This document shows positions 43,783 to 52,574 of a stretch of 64,000 bases of DNA, in pieces. The stretch covers positions 310,001-374,000 of the forward strand of contig NZ_SEWG01000005.1 of assembly GCF_004168255.1 (NCBI RefSeq), read 5' to 3'. A program made the position numbers and the translations under genes. Below the pieces are notes generated by a model. It had not been told where the DNA came from, made no database searches, and worked only from the letters and a program-made list of their open reading frames with translations. Positions within the stretch are counted from its first letter, which is position 1. Every line of letters begins with the position of its first letter. This DNA comes from Mucilaginibacter terrigena (GTDB lineage Bacteria > Bacteroidota > Bacteroidia > Sphingobacteriales > Sphingobacteriaceae).

Positions 43783-44016
43783 ATGGATATTCGAAAGAAA
43801 ATAGGTCTTCGTATAAAGGAATACCGCACTAATTTACAACTCACACAGGAAGCTTTAGCCTTTAAAGCTGAGATAGATAAGACTTACGTAAACGAGGTTG
43901 AAAACGGAAAAAGAAATATTTCTGTGATCAATCTTGAAAAATTAATTTTTGCTCTTGAGATTAGTTTAAGAGAGTTTTTTAATAGCGAAGCTTTTGATGG
44001 AGGGTTAACGAAATGA
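43783..44016 (+). CDS. XRE-type HTH regulator, probable restriction controller (C) protein
   Basis: A 77-residue protein that is nearly all HTH: GLRIKEYRTNLQLTQEALAFKAEID, YVNEVENGKRNISVINLEKL and a C-terminal ALEISLREFF. This matches C proteins of type II restriction-modification systems in size. It overlaps the methyltransferase start by four bases (ATGA) and has C-box-like sites upstream, so it probably times methyltransferase and endonuclease expression. Confidence 0.85.
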   Translation: MDIRKKIGLRIKEYRTNLQLTQEALAFKAEIDKTYVNEVENGKRNISVINLEKLIFALEISLREFFNSEAFDGGLTK

Positions 44017-45203
44017 GCTTAACCTCATCAAAAAATAACACCCTTGATATTGACAAAGCTGTTGTTTCACATTACGTTGTATCAAAAAATAAAATATACA
44101 AAAATAGAGCTTATGAAATAGTAAATGATAGTAAGGAATACAATGAGCCCGAAACATTTTACCATGCTTTGCAGCAAAAATTATTTGGTGCGGAAGATGT
44201 TCCTTTTTTAGAACCCGAAAAAAAGAAATTTACGTTTATTGATCTTTTTGCAGGAATTGGTGGTTTTCGAATAGCTATGCAAAACCTTGGTGGAAAATGT
44301 GAGTTCACTTCCGAATGGGATGAATCAGCGAAGAAAACCTACTATGCAAATTTTGGAGAAGTTCCCTTTGGGGACATTACCAAAGAAGAAGTTAAAAGTT
44401 TTATTCCCGACGGGTTTGATGTCCTATGTGCCGGATTCCCTTGTCAGGCATTTTCTATTGCCGGGAAAAGGGGCGGATTTGAAGATACTCGCGGAACACT
44501 GTTTTACGACGTGGCTGAAATATTAAGGCGAAAAAAGCCTAAAGCTTTCTTCTTAGAAAATGTTAAAGGTTTAAGAAGCCATGATAAAGGAAAAACTTTA
44601 GAAACCATCATAAACGTACTTAGGAATGATTTGGGCTACTACGTTCCTGACCCCCAAATAATGAATGCCAAAAATTTCGGTGTTCCGCAAAACAGAGAAC
44701 GGATATTTATAGTTGGCTTTAGAAAAGATTTAAACATCACCGAATTTCAATACCCTGAACCTTTTGACGCAAAGAAAGTGTTAGAAGATATTAAAGAACA
44801 AAATGTTGTTTCTTCAAAGTACTACCTATCAACCCAATATTTAAAAACCCTTCACGAACACAAAGCAAGGCATGCTAATAAAGGCAATGGATTTGGATTT
44901 GAAATAATTCCTGACGATGGTGTAGCGAATGCCATTGTTGTTGGAGGAATGGGCCGTGAAAGAAATTTAGTTTATGACCACCGTATTGTTGATTACACAC
45001 CAGTAACTAAGATCAAAAGCGAAGTAAATCGAGAAGGTATTAGAAAGATGACACCAAGAGAATGGGCGAGGTTACAAGGTTTTCCGGAAGACTACAAAAT
45101 AGTTGTTGCTGACGCATCTGCATATAAACAGTTTGGTAATTCAGTAGCGGTGCCAGCAATTCAAGCGACGGCAGAAAAAATTATTAAGATAATACTTAAA
45201 TAA
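44013..45203 (+). CDS. DNA (cytosine-5) methyltransferase
   Basis: A 396-residue m5C methyltransferase. Motif I FIDLFAGIGGFR (75-86), motif IV GFPCQAFS with catalytic C144, motif VI FFLENVKGL (179-187), motif VIII QNRERIFIVG, motif IX RKMTPREWARLQGFP and motif X YKQFGNSVAVPA are all present; the target-recognition region lies between about 255 and 335. An N-terminal extension of about 72 residues precedes motif I. By its HpaII-like partner it probably methylates within CCGG. Base composition is clearly more AT-rich than host genes. Confidence 0.95.
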   Translation: MSLTSSKNNTLDIDKAVVSHYVVSKNKIYKNRAYEIVNDSKEYNEPETFYHALQQKLFGAEDVPFLEPEKKKFTFIDLFAGIGGFRIAMQNLGGKCEFTSEWDESAKKTYYANFGEVPFGDITKEEVKSFIPDGFDVLCAGFPCQAFSIAGKRGGFEDTRGTLFYDVAEILRRKKPKAFFLENVKGLRSHDKGKTLETIINVLRNDLGYYVPDPQIMNAKNFGVPQNRERIFIVGFRKDLNITEFQYPEPFDAKKVLEDIKEQNVVSSKYYLSTQYLKTLHEHKARHANKGNGFGFEIIPDDGVANAIVVGGMGRERNLVYDHRIVDYTPVTKIKSEVNREGIRKMTPREWARLQGFPEDYKIVVADASAYKQFGNSVAVPAIQATAEKIIKIILK

Positions 45204-45209
45204 GATTAT

Positions 45210-46286
45210 ATGCTTACAGGAAATAAAGGAGAATGGAGCGAAATCTATGCTTTTTTTAAAATTTTAGCAGAGGGGAAACTGTATCCAGGAGATGCCAATT
45301 TAAATAAAATAGCAGGCTTCTTTTATCCTGTAATATCAGTTCTGAAAAATGAACTGTCGAAGGAAAAGACTTTCTCGCTAAGCGGGACTGATATCATAAT
45401 CTCAGATGGTAAAAGCCCTTTAATACGTATACCTGTAACTCAATTTGCATCACATGCGTTAAGTTTATTAGCAAATATAAAATCGTCGAGTTCATCCTTT
45501 TCAGTGGCCTCAACAGAGACTTTTCTAAAAAGCTTAGGTTTATACACATTGAAAGCCAATTCATCGACAAAAGCCGATATAGTAATTCAGATACATGATT
45601 CAAGAACGAATTTTCAACCAATTTTAGGTTTTAGTATCAAATCAAAGTTAGGAAGCCCATCAACATTGTTGAACGCAAGTACCGCTACGAATCTTAATTT
45701 TAAAATCAAGGGCATTAGTCTTTCAACCTCCGAAGTAAACGTAATTAACAGTATTAATACATCAAGCAAAATTAGAGATAGAGTTCAAACTATTTATAAA
45801 AAAGGTGCATCACTTGAATTTGTTGATACTGATAATAAAACATTTTATAATAATCTCGTTCTTATCGATTCATTATTGCCTATCATAGTTTCAGAGGCTC
45901 TAATAGCTTATTATAAAGATCATATAGTTACTTTATCAGCATTATGTACTTATTTAACAAATACCAACCCCGTAGGATTTGATCAATCTTTAAAGCATAA
46001 ATTCTATGAGCATAAACTAAAACGGTTTTTATCTGAAGTTGCATTAGGAATGATGCCCAATACGACCTGGACAGGAGAGTACGACGGAACTGAGGGTTAT
46101 ATTGTTATCAAAGAGGATGGAGAGGTTGTTTGTTATCACATCATAAATCGCAACTTATTTGAAGATTATCTTTTAGCTAATACAAGAATAGACACTCCGA
46201 GTTCAGCAAGACATGGTTATGGATTAATCTATAATACGAATGGGGACAACTTTTTAAAGCTTAATTTTCAAATAAGATTCATTTGA
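45210..46286 (+). CDS. HpaII-family type II restriction endonuclease
   Basis: A 358-residue protein. LTGNKGEWSEIYAFFKILAE at the start and the block KADIVIQIHDSRT...LGFSIKSKLGSPSTLLNAS (about 125-158) are characteristic of the HpaII endonuclease family, the latter holding the metal-binding D and the SIKS catalytic lysine. HpaII cuts CCGG; the same target is inferred, not shown. It starts seven bases after the methyltransferase. CCGG is common across this window, so unmodified host DNA would be cut. Confidence 0.85.
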   Translation: MLTGNKGEWSEIYAFFKILAEGKLYPGDANLNKIAGFFYPVISVLKNELSKEKTFSLSGTDIIISDGKSPLIRIPVTQFASHALSLLANIKSSSSSFSVASTETFLKSLGLYTLKANSSTKADIVIQIHDSRTNFQPILGFSIKSKLGSPSTLLNASTATNLNFKIKGISLSTSEVNVINSINTSSKIRDRVQTIYKKGASLEFVDTDNKTFYNNLVLIDSLLPIIVSEALIAYYKDHIVTLSALCTYLTNTNPVGFDQSLKHKFYEHKLKRFLSEVALGMMPNTTWTGEYDGTEGYIVIKEDGEVVCYHIINRNLFEDYLLANTRIDTPSSARHGYGLIYNTNGDNFLKLNFQIRFI

Positions 46287-46338
46287 TTCTCTTTTCCTCA
46301 ATTCTTCCTACATTTAATCCCAACAACCCTAATCAACA

Positions 46339-46749
46339 ATGAAACTATTGATCCCAATCCTATTGCTTTGTGCCACAATGGCGCAGGCAAACCCGCCAAG
46401 CGTTAAACCAACCGCCCCGGCCATTAGTTACGATAAAATTAACCACCCGGAAAAAGCAATGACCGGCGAGCAGGCCAAAGCTATCCTGAAAGAGATGCAG
46501 CAACAGCGTACCGACGAGGAGAAGATAGCGGTGATAAAAGCCAAAGTGAATGATAAGGACCTGGGCATCACCATAAACCAGCTGGTAACCTTCATGAACC
46601 AGTTTTTGACCGATGATTCAAAACTTGCCGCCGCCAAATACGCTTTCCCGTACGTTACCAACTACAAATCGTTCCTTGACCTGGCCAATCTGTTCAGTCG
46701 AGAGGAGTATAAGGATGCACTGGAGGATTTTTATAAAAAGAATAAGTAA
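46339..46749 (+). CDS. Secreted DUF4476-like protein
   Basis: A 136-residue protein with a signal peptide (about 1-17, MAQA) and a helical domain ending LTDDSKLAAAKYAFPYVTNY...FSREEYKDALEDFYKK. This matches the DUF4476 pattern found in many Bacteroidota secreted proteins. Function unknown. Base use is host-like, so the restriction island ends just before it. Confidence 0.72.
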   Translation: MKLLIPILLLCATMAQANPPSVKPTAPAISYDKINHPEKAMTGEQAKAILKEMQQQRTDEEKIAVIKAKVNDKDLGITINQLVTFMNQFLTDDSKLAAAKYAFPYVTNYKSFLDLANLFSREEYKDALEDFYKKNK

Positions 46750-46804
46750 GGCAGGGTTATCGAAGGTTCTTTCGTCTCTTGCAATAAACCAAAGAAAAAA
46801 GCGC

Positions 46805-47332
46805 CTACCTAAACTTCTTAACCGTTTCTGTTAAATGCGCCAAATGATGGTTGCCGTGCCATGCATACAGCGCCAGGTTTTTTTTAAGCGGTGTTACACT
46901 GCCCGATTCGGGGTGTACAAAAGTACGGTTCCATTGGTCTTCGCTAAAGCTTTCGAAAAGGGCCACCATGTGCTGATGGATACCATCAAGCATTTTTAAT
47001 GACGGCTCTACCGGCAGGCGGTAATCCGGTTGTATAGCCCAGCCTGTTTCATCGTATGGCTTTATGGTGGGGTTATCTTCGGTAAGGGCCAGCTTAAAGC
47101 GGCATAACGAGTTCATATGGCTATCGGCCAGGTGATGCACCACTTGTCGCAAGGTCCAGCCGCCGGTGCGGTATTGGGTATCAAGCTGTTGGTAGTTAAG
47201 GCCGATAATGGCTTCGCGCACGCGGCCCGGCAATGTGGCAATATCGTGGACCCAGTGGCGCATGGCATCGTCTGTGTATGATACCGGCGGCACAAATTTC
47301 CCTATGGGGTAGCGCATTTGTTCGTCTGTCAT
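46805..47332 (-). CDS. YfiT-type DinB protein (bacillithiol/metal-dependent transferase family)
   Basis: A 175-residue DinB-superfamily protein of the YfiT branch: MRYPIGKFVPP near the start, GGWTLRQVVHHLADSHMNS (about 57-75) and YAWHGNHHLAHL at the end supply the three metal-binding histidines. YfiT proteins in Bacillus are bacillithiol S-transferases; whether this host makes bacillithiol is not shown here. Confidence 0.9.
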   Translation of the reverse strand: MTDEQMRYPIGKFVPPVSYTDDAMRHWVHDIATLPGRVREAIIGLNYQQLDTQYRTGGWTLRQVVHHLADSHMNSLCRFKLALTEDNPTIKPYDETGWAIQPDYRLPVEPSLKMLDGIHQHMVALFESFSEDQWNRTFVHPESGSVTPLKKNLALYAWHGNHHLAHLTETVKKFR

Positions 47333-47417
47333 GTTCTTTTTGGTGGATATAACTAAAAATTTATCGTTAGATAAGGAATTGGGCTAAATTAGCGTTTTAG
47401 TGTTATTTTGCCTTAAG

Positions 47418-49244
47418 ATGTATAAAAAATTACTCCTGGTATTATTGTTTTTTAATTGCTCTGCAGCTTTTGCCGAAACCATCCGCACCGATGTATTGGT
47501 TATAGGCGGTGGTGCAAGCGGCGTTGCGGCCGCCATACAAAGCGCCCGCAGTAAAATAAAAACCATGCTGGTTGAACAAGGCCCCTGGCTTGGCGGCAGC
47601 ATGACCAGCGGCGGCATGTGCATACTGGAAGGAAACCGAAACCTGGCGTCGGGCATTTACGCCGAGTTTAGGGGGCACATCCGCGATTTTTACAAAGCCC
47701 GGTTAGGTTACGATACTACGCGCAACGCCCCGCTACGGTTTGAACCTTACACCGGTGCAGCCATCCTTAAACGCATAACTGATACGGTGAAGAACCTTAC
47801 CGTAAAAATGAACACGCCCTTTACCGCCATCAAAAAAGACGGCACCGGCTGGGAAGTTACCATTATACAGGCCGGCAAGCCTGTTACCATAAAAGCCAAA
47901 CTGGTTGTTGATGCCACCGAACTGGGCGATGTGACCGCCGCGGCAGGTGTGCTGCTAACGTCGGGTTTTGATAGCCGGGCCGATACTAAAGAAGCGCTGG
48001 CCCCCCAAAACGCCACCAACCAGATCCAGGATATCAGCTACTTAACCATTTTAAGAGATTACGGCCGCGCGGCCGACCGCACCATTGCCAAACCCGAAGG
48101 TTACGAGGCTAATGAATACGCCTGTTTAAAAAGCGCAGATATAAAAAAAATGCTGGCATCGGCGCAATTGCCTAATGATAAATACCTTATAAAATGGAGC
48201 GATTGCGGAAACCAGTACTCGGTAACCAGCGACGATTTGAAGCCCGAAAGTCGCGAAGCTACTTTCCGCAAGGCAAGGCTGCGCACACTGGGCCTTATTT
48301 ATTACCTGCAAACAGCGTTGGGCTATAAAAACCTGGGCCTCACCGATGATTTTAAAACACCCGACCACTTGCCCTATATCCCTTTTATCCGCGAAAACCG
48401 CCGCTCGGCAGGCGTGGTTCGAATGGTGCTTGACGATATTTATACGCCGTACACCCGCGGCTCGCAATTGTACCGCACCAGCATTGCCGTTGGCGATGCC
48501 ACGCCCGGCCAGCATTATAGCGTAGCAGGCGCGCCGTATATCAATTACCCGCCTTTTCCTGCGTATTCCATTCCGCTGGGCGCCGTGGTGGTTAAGGACC
48601 AGGAGAATTTACTGGTGACGGAGAAGGCTATGTCGGTAACGCATTTGGTAAATGGCAGCATCACCTACCCATCGGTACAGATGACACTTGGGCAGGGCGT
48701 GGGCGCCACAGCGGCTTATTGCATATTTTTTGAAACCACCACCAAAAACCTAAGGCCCCGTATTATACAGGGCGAGATACTGGATTTTAAAGGGATGCTG
48801 ATGCCTTTTGCCGATATTAAAACCACCGACCGCGATTACCGCGCTATACAACAGGTAGGCGCAACAGGCTTACTGCAGGGCATTCAGAAACCAAACGGCA
48901 ACAGTGCGCAGGTTTTATTTGTGCCCGATAGCACCGTGCATACCGCCGAAGTAAAACCTTTTTTAAACGAGATCTATTCGCGTTCCTTTTTGTGGTTTAA
49001 TAAGGAAAAGCCGGGCGAACTGTTCACCATTGCCAATCTGCTCAGCTACATCAGCGAAATGACCCTGCGCGACCCCAAAAACCTTCAGGACGATATGCAG
49101 AAAGCCTGGAAAACATATTACAAGTTCACCACCGACTTTAATGCAAACCGCGCCGTTACCCGCCGCGAATTTGCCGTATTGGCCAACCGTTTTTTCAACC
49201 CTTTTGCAAGGAAGGTAGATATCAGCGGAAGATTGGTGAATTAG
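47418..49244 (+). CDS. Secreted FAD-dependent oxidoreductase
   Basis: A 608-residue protein with a signal peptide (about 1-19, ending AAFAE) and an FAD_oxidored (PF12831) domain: TDVLVIGGGASGVAAAIQSA near residue 24, GPWLGGSMTSGGM, VDATELGDVTAAAG and NLLVTEKAMSVTHL. Export points to a periplasmic role, probably on a carbohydrate or small metabolite. I start at ATG 47418 (MYKKLLL); a TTG 18 bases upstream has less support. Confidence 0.88.
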   Translation: MYKKLLLVLLFFNCSAAFAETIRTDVLVIGGGASGVAAAIQSARSKIKTMLVEQGPWLGGSMTSGGMCILEGNRNLASGIYAEFRGHIRDFYKARLGYDTTRNAPLRFEPYTGAAILKRITDTVKNLTVKMNTPFTAIKKDGTGWEVTIIQAGKPVTIKAKLVVDATELGDVTAAAGVLLTSGFDSRADTKEALAPQNATNQIQDISYLTILRDYGRAADRTIAKPEGYEANEYACLKSADIKKMLASAQLPNDKYLIKWSDCGNQYSVTSDDLKPESREATFRKARLRTLGLIYYLQTALGYKNLGLTDDFKTPDHLPYIPFIRENRRSAGVVRMVLDDIYTPYTRGSQLYRTSIAVGDATPGQHYSVAGAPYINYPPFPAYSIPLGAVVVKDQENLLVTEKAMSVTHLVNGSITYPSVQMTLGQGVGATAAYCIFFETTTKNLRPRIIQGEILDFKGMLMPFADIKTTDRDYRAIQQVGATGLLQGIQKPNGNSAQVLFVPDSTVHTAEVKPFLNEIYSRSFLWFNKEKPGELFTIANLLSYISEMTLRDPKNLQDDMQKAWKTYYKFTTDFNANRAVTRREFAVLANRFFNPFARKVDISGRLVN

Positions 49245-49268
49245 CATGCAGTAAAGCATAAAGCCTTA

Positions 49269-50669
49269 CTACATACTCATCATATCATGGTCCATCTTTC
49301 GTTTGCTGCCACCCATTTTCATCAGGGAGGGGGTTATACGCAGGTACACCTGGAAACCTACCGGTGCCGTACCGTATAGCGGCGTTAACGCTTTCGGCGA
49401 AGCGTTAAGGGTTGCTTGCAAGCCTAAGGTAATATTGGTTTGTTTATAGGTAGCCAGGATGCGGTTTGTGCCTAAAGTTATGGCATTAATATTAAAGTTT
49501 GGGTCGGCGGAGAACAAGGTTTCTAAGTCCATCTCGCCGGCATCCTTCTGTACATATTCGTAGCGGCCATAAATGGCGGTTTTGTTTAGCTGCAGGCTGT
49601 GCTCTAACAACACCGCGGGCTGTGTTTTGCCATGGTGACGGTTTTGCCCGTAAACCAGTGTGGTAGCTGTATAGCTGTTATTGCCCAGCATTTTGGTGTG
49701 TATGGCCGATGCGGTAAAGCGGTTCACATCATCGTGCGGTTCGGCCTCCTCAGGGCTTTTGAGCCAGCCGTTTGACACCTGCAAGGCCCATTCTTTTGAA
49801 GGGTTAACCGACAGGCGTACCGAGTACGAATCAAACCTGGGCTTATCAAAATTATAACGGTGTTCATCGGGTTCGCGCCCGGTAAATACCGAGCCTTCGA
49901 GCTTTACATTTTTGTAGCGAAAGCCCAGCGTTGCTGTACCAAAGGTAATGTGCGTGGCATCGGCATAGTGGTGGCTTAACGGCGCATCGGGATTATTCAT
50001 GGCCGAAACGCGGTGCATAAACACCGGCGGACCAAGGGCGGGTTCGCCCGGCATGCCTACCGAAAGCGAGATATCGGTATTTTTGGCAACCCGCTGGGTA
50101 TAGGCAATACTTAATTCGGCAAACAGATCATGCGGGTGCTGGCGGTCTACCAGCTTATTGCCTTTGTACGATTCGCCGGTTTGGTACAGCAGCGGGTAAC
50201 CGCCCGCACCAACCGTGAACGGATCTAACGAGAACATGGTATTGATAGCAAACAAGCCGTTGCTACCCATCCTGCGCTGCGCCATATACATAAACCAGTT
50301 GGGCGCATCAACCTGGCCGCCACCACGGCTGCCTTTGTTAAACAGGTCCTGCTTATTATATCGTGCAAAAAAGCTCCCGTGAAACATGTGCATCCATTTT
50401 TTGCTGTGCACCATATACATGTACATCGGCGTTTCATCGGGCACCCACGATGTTCCCGAACCATCTCGGTTCATAGGCAGGTCGAGCGAGAATTGGCTGC
50501 TCATGCTCATATGGTGGGTGGTATCGCGCTGCGTTTCGGCCATCATCTTCGCATGATCGTGCGGCGCAGCTTTTTTGGTGGTACTATTGTGCTCCATGTG
50601 GTCCATTTGCTGCGCTTTGGCCGTAATGGCCATTATCAGCAAACAGAGCGTTAAAAGATATATTTTCAT
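49269..50669 (-). CDS. His/Met-rich outer-membrane-type protein, metal locus
   Basis: A 466-residue protein with a signal peptide (about 1-19). The mature N-terminus is crowded with His and Met (QMDHMEHN, HDHAKMM, TTHHMSMS) and the C-terminus ends KMDHDMMSM; the middle is beta-rich with many aromatic alternations, like an outer-membrane barrel. His/Met clusters suit copper or silver binding. Last of four minus-strand genes; the protein family has no assigned function that I know. Confidence 0.75.
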   Translation of the reverse strand: MKIYLLTLCLLIMAITAKAQQMDHMEHNSTTKKAAPHDHAKMMAETQRDTTHHMSMSSQFSLDLPMNRDGSGTSWVPDETPMYMYMVHSKKWMHMFHGSFFARYNKQDLFNKGSRGGGQVDAPNWFMYMAQRRMGSNGLFAINTMFSLDPFTVGAGGYPLLYQTGESYKGNKLVDRQHPHDLFAELSIAYTQRVAKNTDISLSVGMPGEPALGPPVFMHRVSAMNNPDAPLSHHYADATHITFGTATLGFRYKNVKLEGSVFTGREPDEHRYNFDKPRFDSYSVRLSVNPSKEWALQVSNGWLKSPEEAEPHDDVNRFTASAIHTKMLGNNSYTATTLVYGQNRHHGKTQPAVLLEHSLQLNKTAIYGRYEYVQKDAGEMDLETLFSADPNFNINAITLGTNRILATYKQTNITLGLQATLNASPKALTPLYGTAPVGFQVYLRITPSLMKMGGSKRKMDHDMMSM

Positions 50670-50677
50670 TGGTGATG

Positions 50678-51475
50678 CTATAAATTAAAAAAATTGTACT
50701 CGAACCGTACCAAATACATGTTGGCGCTGTTGCGCTGCATATTGTTGTAAAGTGGGGTACGGTACGAGAAATCGAGCCTGCAAACGCTGTTAAATATCAG
50801 CTGTAGTGCAGGTGCAACATCCAGGTAGCTTTGCGCGTAACCCGGGTTGGTTTTACCAAGCAACTCGGCATACAGGTTTAAGTTTACCTGGTTATAGCTG
50901 GTGTAGTTTTTGGGCAACAGCAGGTACCCGGCAGATATGGTATACGCCAGCGATCCTTTAGCTCCTGCAATTGCGCCCTTATCATTGGCGCTATTTAATC
51001 CACGCAGGTAACTTGCCGAGCCGGAGAATGCCAGTTTATGAATTAACTTCGTAAAAATAACGCCGCCCTGCAATCCCGAGTTATCGCCCTCCAAAGCTAT
51101 CTCCTGCATCATATAGGGGTTACGGCTCACACCCACTTTGCCAAATATGGCCCCGCGAAAATGCGCCTGAACGGTATCGACAGAAAGGAACCTGTATTTG
51201 GCGTAGAAGCTACCGCCCTCAAACCGCTGGCTGCGTTGGTAAAAATTGGAACTGTACAAAGCCCCGTGCAACATTAATTTACCGGTTGCTCCGTACATTG
51301 CCTCTAAAGTAGTGCGGTTTTTAAACCCGTTCGAATTATAGCCCTGGTTCTCCAGCCTGATACCTAAAGACCGGGCAGCCATATTGCTGGCGGGTTCGGT
51401 GTTTACATATAATTCCTGCGCGTGCACAGTGTACGCCAATGCCGTAAGGCAAAAAGCCAATAAAATAACCTTCAT
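50678..51475 (-). CDS. Outer-membrane-type beta-rich protein, unknown
   Basis: A 265-residue protein with a signal peptide (about 1-19, VHAQ) and beta-barrel-like alternation, ending in the aromatic VRFEYNFFNL that suits outer-membrane insertion. RTTLEAMYGATGKLMLHGAL and LGIRLENQGY are its conserved-looking parts. No metal motif is seen. It starts 23 bases after the HMA protein and ends eight before the His-rich one, so it is in the same unit. Confidence 0.72.
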   Translation of the reverse strand: MKVILLAFCLTALAYTVHAQELYVNTEPASNMAARSLGIRLENQGYNSNGFKNRTTLEAMYGATGKLMLHGALYSSNFYQRSQRFEGGSFYAKYRFLSVDTVQAHFRGAIFGKVGVSRNPYMMQEIALEGDNSGLQGGVIFTKLIHKLAFSGSASYLRGLNSANDKGAIAGAKGSLAYTISAGYLLLPKNYTSYNQVNLNLYAELLGKTNPGYAQSYLDVAPALQLIFNSVCRLDFSYRTPLYNNMQRNSANMYLVRFEYNFFNL

Positions 51476-51498
51476 AAATTAAAATTTTTATGAGGCGC

Positions 51499-51999
51499 TT
51501 AGATAGCTAAATGATAGGTGCGGCCGGCCGCGGTTGGTGTTTCTTCGGGGTTTTTGCCCAAATGTTTTTTGGTGACCGATTTTGGTGCGAAGCCCTGGTC
51601 TACAATGGTTAAAACCACCGGGCCTGTAAGCGGCTTATCGGCATTTAAAAGCTTGTAGTTATTGTCGCCATAAGTAAAGGTATTATCGGCAACTTTGGTG
51701 TTATCAAAGTTAAAAGTGGTTTTCAGATAATTTACCGAGAAGCCCGAGCTTTTTACCTTCTTGCTGATCTGTTCAAAATCTACAGGCACACCATTTTTAA
51801 AAGTGATGAAGTAAACATTGCGGATCAGGTCGGGTTTTATTTCGCTCACAAAAGGCAGCGCTTTCAATGATTTTTCGGTAGTGCGCGCGCAAAGCGAGCA
51901 GGTAAGGCCGCTAACTTGTAATTCGGCTTTGGTGAACTGGGCTTTTGCAGCAGTAACTGTTGCTATAAAAAGGATGATATATATTTTAAGGGTTTTCAT
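51499..51999 (-). CDS. Secreted heavy-metal-associated (HMA) domain protein
   Basis: A 166-residue protein with a signal peptide (about 1-20, KAQ) and one HMA domain (about 22-90) with the metal site GLTCSLCART, the CxxC motif of copper chaperones. The C-terminal half (about 95-166) is of unknown type. A soluble copper chaperone is cytosolic in most bacteria; here the signal peptide places it in the periplasm, where it may shuttle metal between the neighbouring membrane proteins. Confidence 0.85.
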   Translation of the reverse strand: MKTLKIYIILFIATVTAAKAQFTKAELQVSGLTCSLCARTTEKSLKALPFVSEIKPDLIRNVYFITFKNGVPVDFEQISKKVKSSGFSVNYLKTTFNFDNTKVADNTFTYGDNNYKLLNADKPLTGPVVLTIVDQGFAPKSVTKKHLGKNPEETPTAAGRTYHLAI

Positions 52000-52054
52000 G
52001 ATATTAAAAATTGAATTTGTATTGATGATTAAACTGTGCGGAAACAGGTAACGA

Positions 52055-52453
52055 TCAAATTTTCAAAGTTCGATTTTTAAGAAATACCGGCACGTTTTGC
52101 TTTGGTGCGGCATCGGGCGGGTCGCGGTCAAAAAACAACTCCATTAATGCCTGTTGTGCCGGCATCAAAAAGTCGCCAAGCGATAGCTTTGGCAAATCAA
52201 ATGTAGTTGTTTTGGGTACCGATGAGTTTGGCTGGCTTTCGTGCCCGTCCTTAACTTTCACATCAACCTTAACATCCTTACAGCATTTCATTTTGCTTTT
52301 AGATGCACCCGGGGGCTTAGCACAAGGTTTTGGTGGTGCATTCACTTTAACGGCAACTACAATATTGCCGCAATAATGTAAATTAAGGGCAAAGCCGGAT
52401 GATGTAACCATGTACATCAACACTAACAATATTACGCCTGCCTTTTTCATCAT
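52055..52453 (-). CDS. HYC_CC_PP-family protein
   Basis: A 132-residue protein with a signal segment (about 3-22) followed by LNLHYCGN, then CAKPPG, KMKCCKD and a later DPPD. The HYC, CC and PP elements define the small Bacteroidota family of that name, found near metal uptake or resistance genes. I choose ATG 52453 (or the next one at 52450); a GTG at 52468 lies upstream of the promoter element and is excluded. First gene of the minus-strand metal operon. Confidence 0.8.
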   Translation of the reverse strand: MMKKAGVILLVLMYMVTSSGFALNLHYCGNIVVAVKVNAPPKPCAKPPGASKSKMKCCKDVKVDVKVKDGHESQPNSSVPKTTTFDLPKLSLGDFLMPAQQALMELFFDRDPPDAAPKQNVPVFLKNRTLKI

Positions 52454-52457
52454 TAAA

Positions 52458-52489
52458 CAAAAATACACTATTAAGTATTCGATTTCAAA
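52458..52489 (-). promoter_or_regulatory. Promoter of the metal operon
   Basis: On the minus strand, TTTG (52489-52486) and TATTTTTG (52465-52458) are separated by 20 bases, a full -33/-7 pair. The -7 element ends four to seven bases before the two candidate ATGs, so the mRNA is probably leaderless. Confidence 0.6.
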
Positions 52490-52549
52490 CAGTTAAAATT
52501 ATTTTTTTAGGCATATGATTTGCAAAATAAATAATAATGCTTTTCTTTG

Positions 52550-52566
52550 TTTAGATTTAATCTAAA
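52550..52566. promoter_or_regulatory. Fur-family-like 7-1-7 palindromic operator
   Basis: TTTAGATT-T-AATCTAAA is a perfect 8-1-8 palindrome, 8 bases before the DUF6607 ATG and directly after a near -7 element (TTTCTTTG, 52542-52549). The 7-1-7 layout is that of Fur, PerR and Zur sites (TTATAATnATTATAA in PerR). The bound regulator is not known. Confidence 0.5.
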
Positions 52567-52574
52567 TAAACGCA

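Noticed and set aside
43210..46338. Prophage or integrative element around the restriction genes
   Set aside because: No integrase, transposase, phage structural gene, tRNA target or flanking direct repeat was found.
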